A stretch of DNA of 64,000 nt from JANRIG01 sp033765235 (GTDB taxonomy: Bacteria > Bacteroidota > Bacteroidia > Cytophagales > UBA9547), in NCBI GenBank assembly GCA_033765235.1, contig JANRIG010000019.1, positions 124,001 through 188,000 on the forward strand, read 5' to 3'. Position numbers and translations under genes: made by a program. This document shows positions 59,936-64,000 of this stretch, in pieces. The number at the start of each line of letters is the position of its first letter. Positions within the stretch are counted from its first letter, which is position 1. The notes beneath the pieces were generated by a model. It saw nothing but the letters and a program-made list of their open reading frames with translations, was not told the origin of the DNA and did not search any database.

Positions 59936-60063
59936 CATGGTATTTATGAATGAAGGGGTGTAGTTTATTAGGTAGTAGTTTTGCGCTCATGTATAAAAAA
60001 TAGCCTTGTATATATCCGTATTTACTTCTATATTTGTACATAGAGTCTCTTTTGTCACCCACA
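59923..60063 (+). repeat. Dispersed repeat, copy D (after the PIN cassette)
   Basis: First block GCCCTGTGCATAACATGG and TATTTATG (59923-59948), a variable middle, GTAGTTTTGCGCTCATG, then AAAAATAGCCTTGTATATA to TATATTTGTAC, AGAGTCTCTTTTGTCACCC and AC at 60063. The order of blocks is that of copy A, and the second block is that of copies B and C. The PIN-cassette stop codon is inside it. Confidence 0.85.
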
Positions 60064-60102
60064 TCGCCAAACCCCAAACCGTTCCTGCTTATAAAATAAC
60101 TT

Positions 60103-60666
60103 ATGAAAAAAATTCTATTGATTATTATAACATATAGTTTGATAAATTTTTCTTATGCTCAAGAAAGCCAACCTAATAATGGCATGGGATTTGGTTTTCA
60201 AATTTGCCAATATCAAAAAGACTTTGGACTTGGATTGAATTTGATGAGTCCTAGTTTTTTTTATAATAGAATATCAGTAAGAGTAAGGAGCAATTTGGTT
60301 TTTAATGAAAGAGTGGTAGGTATTATTCCTATAAACTCACCTGTGTATGAGGAAACAGTGTGGACACCATACGCAAACATTTCACTCGGTATGGTAGGTA
60401 TTACAGGATTTATACACGACAAAATCAGGCTATATTCAGAAGGTGGACTTATTGCTATCATACCATCAAAATTAATAACCTCAAAAGATGTCATTATTGG
60501 CGGTTATGGATTATTCGGCGTTGAATTTTTTATGGATAACTTAACCAACTATTTTATTGAAATAGGTGCTGTGGGCACTGGTGCTGTCGCTGATATGGTA
60601 ATCAGAAGACCCATTTATTCAAATGGTCTGTTGATAAATACCGGCTTCAGATTTCAGCTGAAATAA
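60103..60666 (+). CDS. Secreted outer-membrane-type beta protein
   Basis: A 187-residue protein with a signal peptide (MKKILLIIITYSLINFSYAQ) and a barrel-like body (RISVRVRSNLVFN, YANISLGMVGITGFI, RLYSEGGLIAIIPS, IGGYGLFGVEFFMDN, ITFRFQLK-type end). It could be a small OM barrel. It follows repeat copy D and may be a chromosomal gene. No family recognised. Confidence 0.6.
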   Translation: MKKILLIIITYSLINFSYAQESQPNNGMGFGFQICQYQKDFGLGLNLMSPSFFYNRISVRVRSNLVFNERVVGIIPINSPVYEETVWTPYANISLGMVGITGFIHDKIRLYSEGGLIAIIPSKLITSKDVIIGGYGLFGVEFFMDNLTNYFIEIGAVGTGAVADMVIRRPIYSNGLLINTGFRFQLK

Positions 60667-60883
60667 GTTATTGGGTTAATTTTCGGTTTTTTTTTCTGTG
60701 TTTTCGGGAGTTCTCGTCCATTTCATTCAAAAATTTGCATTAAATAATCACTATTTTCTAAAAAAAAATTTATCATCAGCGATATGGCTATGCTACAAAG
60801 CATATTTTTTGTTAATTGCACAGTATCATCATAATTTTCGTAAGCATTGATAATATTTTAAATATTCATAAACGTATACCATC

Positions 60884-61912
60884 ATGAAATATAAACTACT
60901 TGGCTCAAGCGGCTTAAGAGTGTCTGAAATATGCCTTGGCACTATGACATTTGGCACCGAATGGGGCTATGGCGCAGACAAAAACATAAGCAAAGAAATA
61001 TTTGACTATTATCTGTCACAAGGTGGCAACTTCATAGATACTGCCAATAGATATACCGAGGGCACCTCTGAAATTTATCTGGGCGAATTTGTAAAACAAT
61101 CGGGTGTTAGAGACCAATTAGTAATAGCTACAAAATACTCATTGGTCACACAGTTTGGCAAGATAAACGATGGGGGCAACCACCGCAAAAACTTAGTACA
61201 ATCTGTAGAAGGCAGTCTCAAAAGATTGCAACTTGACTATATAGACCTGCTATACCTCCATGCATGGGACTTTACAACACCATACGATGAACTGATGCGC
61301 GCACTCGACAACTTAGTGAGTGCCGGCAAAGTGTTATATATAGGCATATCAGACACTCCTGCATGGATTGTGGCATCTTGCAATACCATTGCCCGGCTTA
61401 GAGGTTGGTCAAGATTTATAGCGTTGCAAATTGAGTACAGCCTCATCACCCGCGATGCAGAGCGCGACCTTATACCTATGGCTTTGCATGAAGGGCTTGG
61501 TGTAGTAGCTTGGGCACCACTGGCCGGAGGAGCACTCACAGGCAAATATCTGAACTTACAAAATAATGACCCTAAGCGCCTCAAAGAAGGCAGCAAACGT
61601 ATAAACGAGCGCAATACACTCATAGCCAAGGCAGTGACAGATATGGCAAATGACACAGGCTACGCTGCAGCACACATAGCACTGGCATGGATTATGCAAA
61701 AAGGCAAAGCATTTTTTCCATTGGTGGGCGCACGCAATGTAGCTCAAATACAAGACAATATTCGAGCTTCTGAAATAATACTTTCAGAGAGTCAAATAAA
61801 AATATTAGATGAGGTAAGTGGTATAGAACTGGGCTTTCCGCATGATTTTCTAAAAAGCGATGCCGTAAAAAATGTACTCTTTGGCGGATTGAAAGATAAT
61901 ATCAATTTGTAA
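60884..61912 (+). CDS. Aldo/keto reductase
   Basis: A 342-residue AKR with the family marks: MKYKLLGSSGLRVSEICLGTMTFG, GGNFIDTANRYTEGTSEIYLGEF with catalytic Asp and Tyr, LVIATKYSL with catalytic Lys, DYIDLLYLHAWDF with catalytic His, and the C-terminal HIALAWIMQKG. It reduces carbonyls with NADPH in the cytoplasm. Its stop is one base from the convergent HTTM gene. Confidence 0.93.
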   Translation: MKYKLLGSSGLRVSEICLGTMTFGTEWGYGADKNISKEIFDYYLSQGGNFIDTANRYTEGTSEIYLGEFVKQSGVRDQLVIATKYSLVTQFGKINDGGNHRKNLVQSVEGSLKRLQLDYIDLLYLHAWDFTTPYDELMRALDNLVSAGKVLYIGISDTPAWIVASCNTIARLRGWSRFIALQIEYSLITRDAERDLIPMALHEGLGVVAWAPLAGGALTGKYLNLQNNDPKRLKEGSKRINERNTLIAKAVTDMANDTGYAAAHIALAWIMQKGKAFFPLVGARNVAQIQDNIRASEIILSESQIKILDEVSGIELGFPHDFLKSDAVKNVLFGGLKDNINL

Positions 61913-61913
61913 A

Positions 61914-63263
61914 TCAAAATGGCAATATCCAACTTTTGGGTTGCCAACTATCTTGTTTTTTTGCAAGATTTATGGTAGTATCTATATACAATCTGCTCGG
62001 TCTCCCATTTAGTGTTACATATGCATGGCAATTTACCAACGGGTCATTTACCCCTTTTGCACGGTAATATTTATGCAAATAATGTGCAAACTGCAATATC
62101 ATATCCGGCTGAAAAGCCATTTGTTTTTCTTGATGTGCATTCAAAAAATCTGAGTTTACTACTTCTCCTCTTTTTCCAGTTTGTGAATCTGTAACATAAA
62201 ATGCTACCGTACCCGCCTTTTCCATGAGCATTACCCGCCATGCAAATCTGTAACCTTCTTCCGTCCAAAATATATTGCCGGGATACAACAAATACCTCAT
62301 AGGCAATAGCAACTGAAATATTACATAAATGCCTATTAAATAAGCGAATAATTTATGATGATGCCCCATTGTAGGTGCGTAGTATTTTGTCAATGCAGGT
62401 GCGTGGTAATTACATATTTTGCCTAATGTATTTATTACATTTTTATGAATATTATTATCAAAAAATATAAGTGTACATGCGCTCATTACCAACGGGAATA
62501 CACCTATCTGAAACAAATATCCTGTAATAATATGGAACATACACAACACTACCCATGCCCACACCGTAGTATGTCTGTATATTAATAAATATGAAATAAA
62601 TATGTCAAACAACATGCCAACCCAACTAAATAAGTAGGCGGTAATCTTATAGTCGAATGTAAAACCTATGACAGGCATATAGTTTTTGGCCGGCAGCCAT
62701 ATACTGAGTGGCATCGCATTCAGCAGCCAGTCAGTGTTTATCTTTGCTATACCTGCAAAAAAATATACAATACACAGGTGAAATTTTAGAATATTAATAG
62801 TCCATGCAGAGGTGTAGGTGATTATTATTTTTCTGTTACATACACTGTCAATAGACAAGTACCTGTGTGCAGGCACAAATATCATCCAAAAAGATATAAT
62901 GCTCACAAAGTAATAATGATTGAGATAGTAGGTGACGTCTATGAGCTCTACATAAGTGAATGATATAAAAAATATGAATGCAGATATTTTGTAAAATGCA
63001 CCTAATATAATATTTACACTACATAATAGCATAATGGTGAACGGAATATACATGAGCATGCCCGGCAATGGCTTTGCCCAATCCAATCCATAATATGTAA
63101 AATGTAATATAGGTGTAATGTATTGCTCCTCTACCCATCCTAAAAGTAAAAAACGAAGGGTAGATATCAAGGTGACTAACCCAAATAATATTCTAAATGT
63201 AATAAGTGGGTATATGGGTATTTGCTTATGCACAAATCCATACCATTTGTCATCAATCGCCAT
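61914..63263 (-). CDS. HTTM-domain membrane protein (vitamin K gamma-carboxylase-like)
   Basis: A 449-residue protein with about ten hydrophobic spans in the first two thirds and a soluble end. The start MAIDDKWYGFVHKQIPIYPLITFRILFGLVTLIST and the block SFTYVELIDVTYYLNHYYFVSIISFWMIFVPAHRYLSID match the HTTM (horizontally transferred transmembrane) domain. The ATG at 63263 is used because the frame from 63311 overlaps the upstream gene by 59 bases. It follows an imelysin-like gene with an 11-base overlap, so the pair is likely an operon. Confidence 0.83.
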   Translation of the reverse strand: MAIDDKWYGFVHKQIPIYPLITFRILFGLVTLISTLRFLLLGWVEEQYITPILHFTYYGLDWAKPLPGMLMYIPFTIMLLCSVNIILGAFYKISAFIFFISFTYVELIDVTYYLNHYYFVSIISFWMIFVPAHRYLSIDSVCNRKIIITYTSAWTINILKFHLCIVYFFAGIAKINTDWLLNAMPLSIWLPAKNYMPVIGFTFDYKITAYLFSWVGMLFDIFISYLLIYRHTTVWAWVVLCMFHIITGYLFQIGVFPLVMSACTLIFFDNNIHKNVINTLGKICNYHAPALTKYYAPTMGHHHKLFAYLIGIYVIFQLLLPMRYLLYPGNIFWTEEGYRFAWRVMLMEKAGTVAFYVTDSQTGKRGEVVNSDFLNAHQEKQMAFQPDMILQFAHYLHKYYRAKGVNDPLVNCHAYVTLNGRPSRLYIDTTINLAKKQDSWQPKSWILPF

Positions 63264-64000
63264 CGCCGGATGAGTAGGTAATAGAAATGCCCAATTTTGA
63301 GGAAAGTTCACTTTTAATATATCGGGTAAGTTTGGCAGACTCGGTATATAATATTTCTAAATCAGGGTTTTTTTCTACTATTAAGTCACTCAACTTTTTA
63401 TCATCAGGTATTTTTTGCAGGATATTTTTTACCACTTCAAATTGTGCTTTGGTATCATTGATGAGTGATGTGCCACCTTCCACATTTGCCAAATAATCAT
63501 CAAAGCCCGTACCGTTGGTATGGGTAGAGGTATTGCCGTACCATCTGTTTTCTACATGTATATAGTGTGCCTTGAGCAGTTTCACAGATAGTCCGCTGTA
63601 GTAGGCCTCCACATCCTGAGGCTCTGCTTTGGTCTGGCCTGCTCGCTTGCCCATAGGGTATTGTATTTTATAATTTTTGAGTTTTTCATAGTCTGCTATG
63701 TTTTCATTGAACAAATAGCTTATAGACGATGAAGCATCAGTGCCATCATTTGCAATGAATGTGGCTTGATATGTTTTCCATTCTCTGCATTGCTTTTGTA
63801 CAAGTGCCTTCATATGGTATGCTACAGCATTGATATACTGCAAGTTTTTAGGATTAATGAAAGCCACAGCAAAATCTATCCCATCATATTGGTAAATAAG
63901 GTATTCCAAGGCATATATACCTCTGCTGTCGCGCTTAAAGTTTTTGGTGAATGCAGTATCAGATTTGTTAATATTATCGCCTATGAGTGTGGTATTCACG
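63253..64000 (-). CDS. Imelysin-family lipoprotein or periplasmic protein, partial
   Basis: At least 248 residues of an imelysin (peptidase M75) domain: FTKNFKRDSRGIYALEYLIYQYDG matches the family block that usually reads G-x-H-x-x-E-Y-L-x-F, here with the His replaced by Tyr. RFKAHYIHVE-type helices follow. The start lies beyond the right edge of the window. Imelysins are often secreted or lipoprotein partners in iron uptake; the HTTM neighbour suggests they act together. Role is inference. Confidence 0.75.
   Translation of the reverse strand, partial: VNTTLIGDNINKSDTAFTKNFKRDSRGIYALEYLIYQYDGIDFAVAFINPKNLQYINAVAYHMKALVQKQCREWKTYQATFIANDGTDASSSISYLFNENIADYEKLKNYKIQYPMGKRAGQTKAEPQDVEAYYSGLSVKLLKAHYIHVENRWYGNTSTHTNGTGFDDYLANVEGGTSLINDTKAQFEVVKNILQKIPDDKKLSDLIVEKNPDLEILYTESAKLTRYIKSELSSKLGISITYSSGDGD

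Noticed and set aside
59923..60063. Certified integron attC site.
   Set aside because: The first block resembles a cassette site by position, but the second core GTTRRRY and paired L boxes are not clear; kept as a candidate only.
1..64000. tRNA or rRNA genes.
   Set aside because: No cloverleaf or rRNA-like segment was seen on either strand.

Overview
This is an AT-rich window from the chromosome of a bacterium of the phylum Bacteroidota. The evidence is the promoter type (TTTG, about 18-20 bases, then TAnnTTTG), the near absence of Shine-Dalgarno sequences, a PorE-like type IX secretion protein, SusC-free but lipoprotein- and porin-rich envelope genes, a Bacteroidota-type bifunctional HisB, and a bifunctional-looking UvrD/AddB-type helicase-nuclease. 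No rRNA, tRNA or CRISPR array was seen. I do not place it below phylum level.

Layout. 1-18.7 kb is ordinary chromosome: nitrilase-family amidase, IlvA, PspC-like protein, an OmpA/TPR lipoprotein followed by a formylglycine-generating-enzyme-like lipoprotein, an ArsR regulator, TatD, a PorE-like protein, DnaK, a GMC oxidoreductase with its small subunit, Ppx/GppA, LpxK and a porin. 18.77-30.66 kb is an intact-looking, entirely + strand, 11.9 kb integrated element. 30.7-51.4 kb is chromosome again: HisA, glycosyltransferases, DapA, an alpha-glucan pair (GT4 and GH57), HldD, an ABC-2 permease, HisB, GreA with an attenuator-like leader, HIT, PriA, an SDR, a methyltransferase and GroEL/GroES. 51.6-60.1 kb mixes chromosomal genes (DUF4199, GT2, UvrD-like helicase-nuclease, DUF2130) with two small gene cassettes, each bracketed by copies of one dispersed repeat. 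60.1-64 kb holds an outer-membrane protein, an aldo/keto reductase and an HTTM/imelysin pair that runs off the end.

The main discovery is the 11.9 kb element. It is bounded by a 19-bp perfect direct repeat (18768-18786 and 30646-30664) that has the layout of a XerC/XerD dif site, and it carries no integrase, so it most likely uses the host XerCD recombinases. It encodes a rolling-circle type replication initiator, a winged-helix-like protein, an orphan MNT nucleotidyltransferase, a membrane-anchored transglutaminase-fold protein, a run of very small proteins with single glycine-rich membrane anchors, several small beta-rich proteins (capsid candidates), a highly basic 71-residue protein, a 56-residue holin-like protein followed by a GH108 muramidase, a receptor-binding-like protein and a terminal lipoprotein. 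There is no terminase, portal, tail gene, Zot-type ATPase or recognisable packaging ATPase. This fits a temperate, tailless, probably membrane-containing phage with a circular, probably single-stranded genome, broadly reminiscent of FLiP-like phages, but I recognise no exact relative.

A second candidate is the set of four related repeats (A-D) around a PD-(D/E)XK gene and around a broken XRE antitoxin plus a PIN toxin/antitoxin pair. The stop codon of the last cassette gene lies inside the repeat, as in integron cassettes, but the sites do not fit the standard attC motif cleanly.
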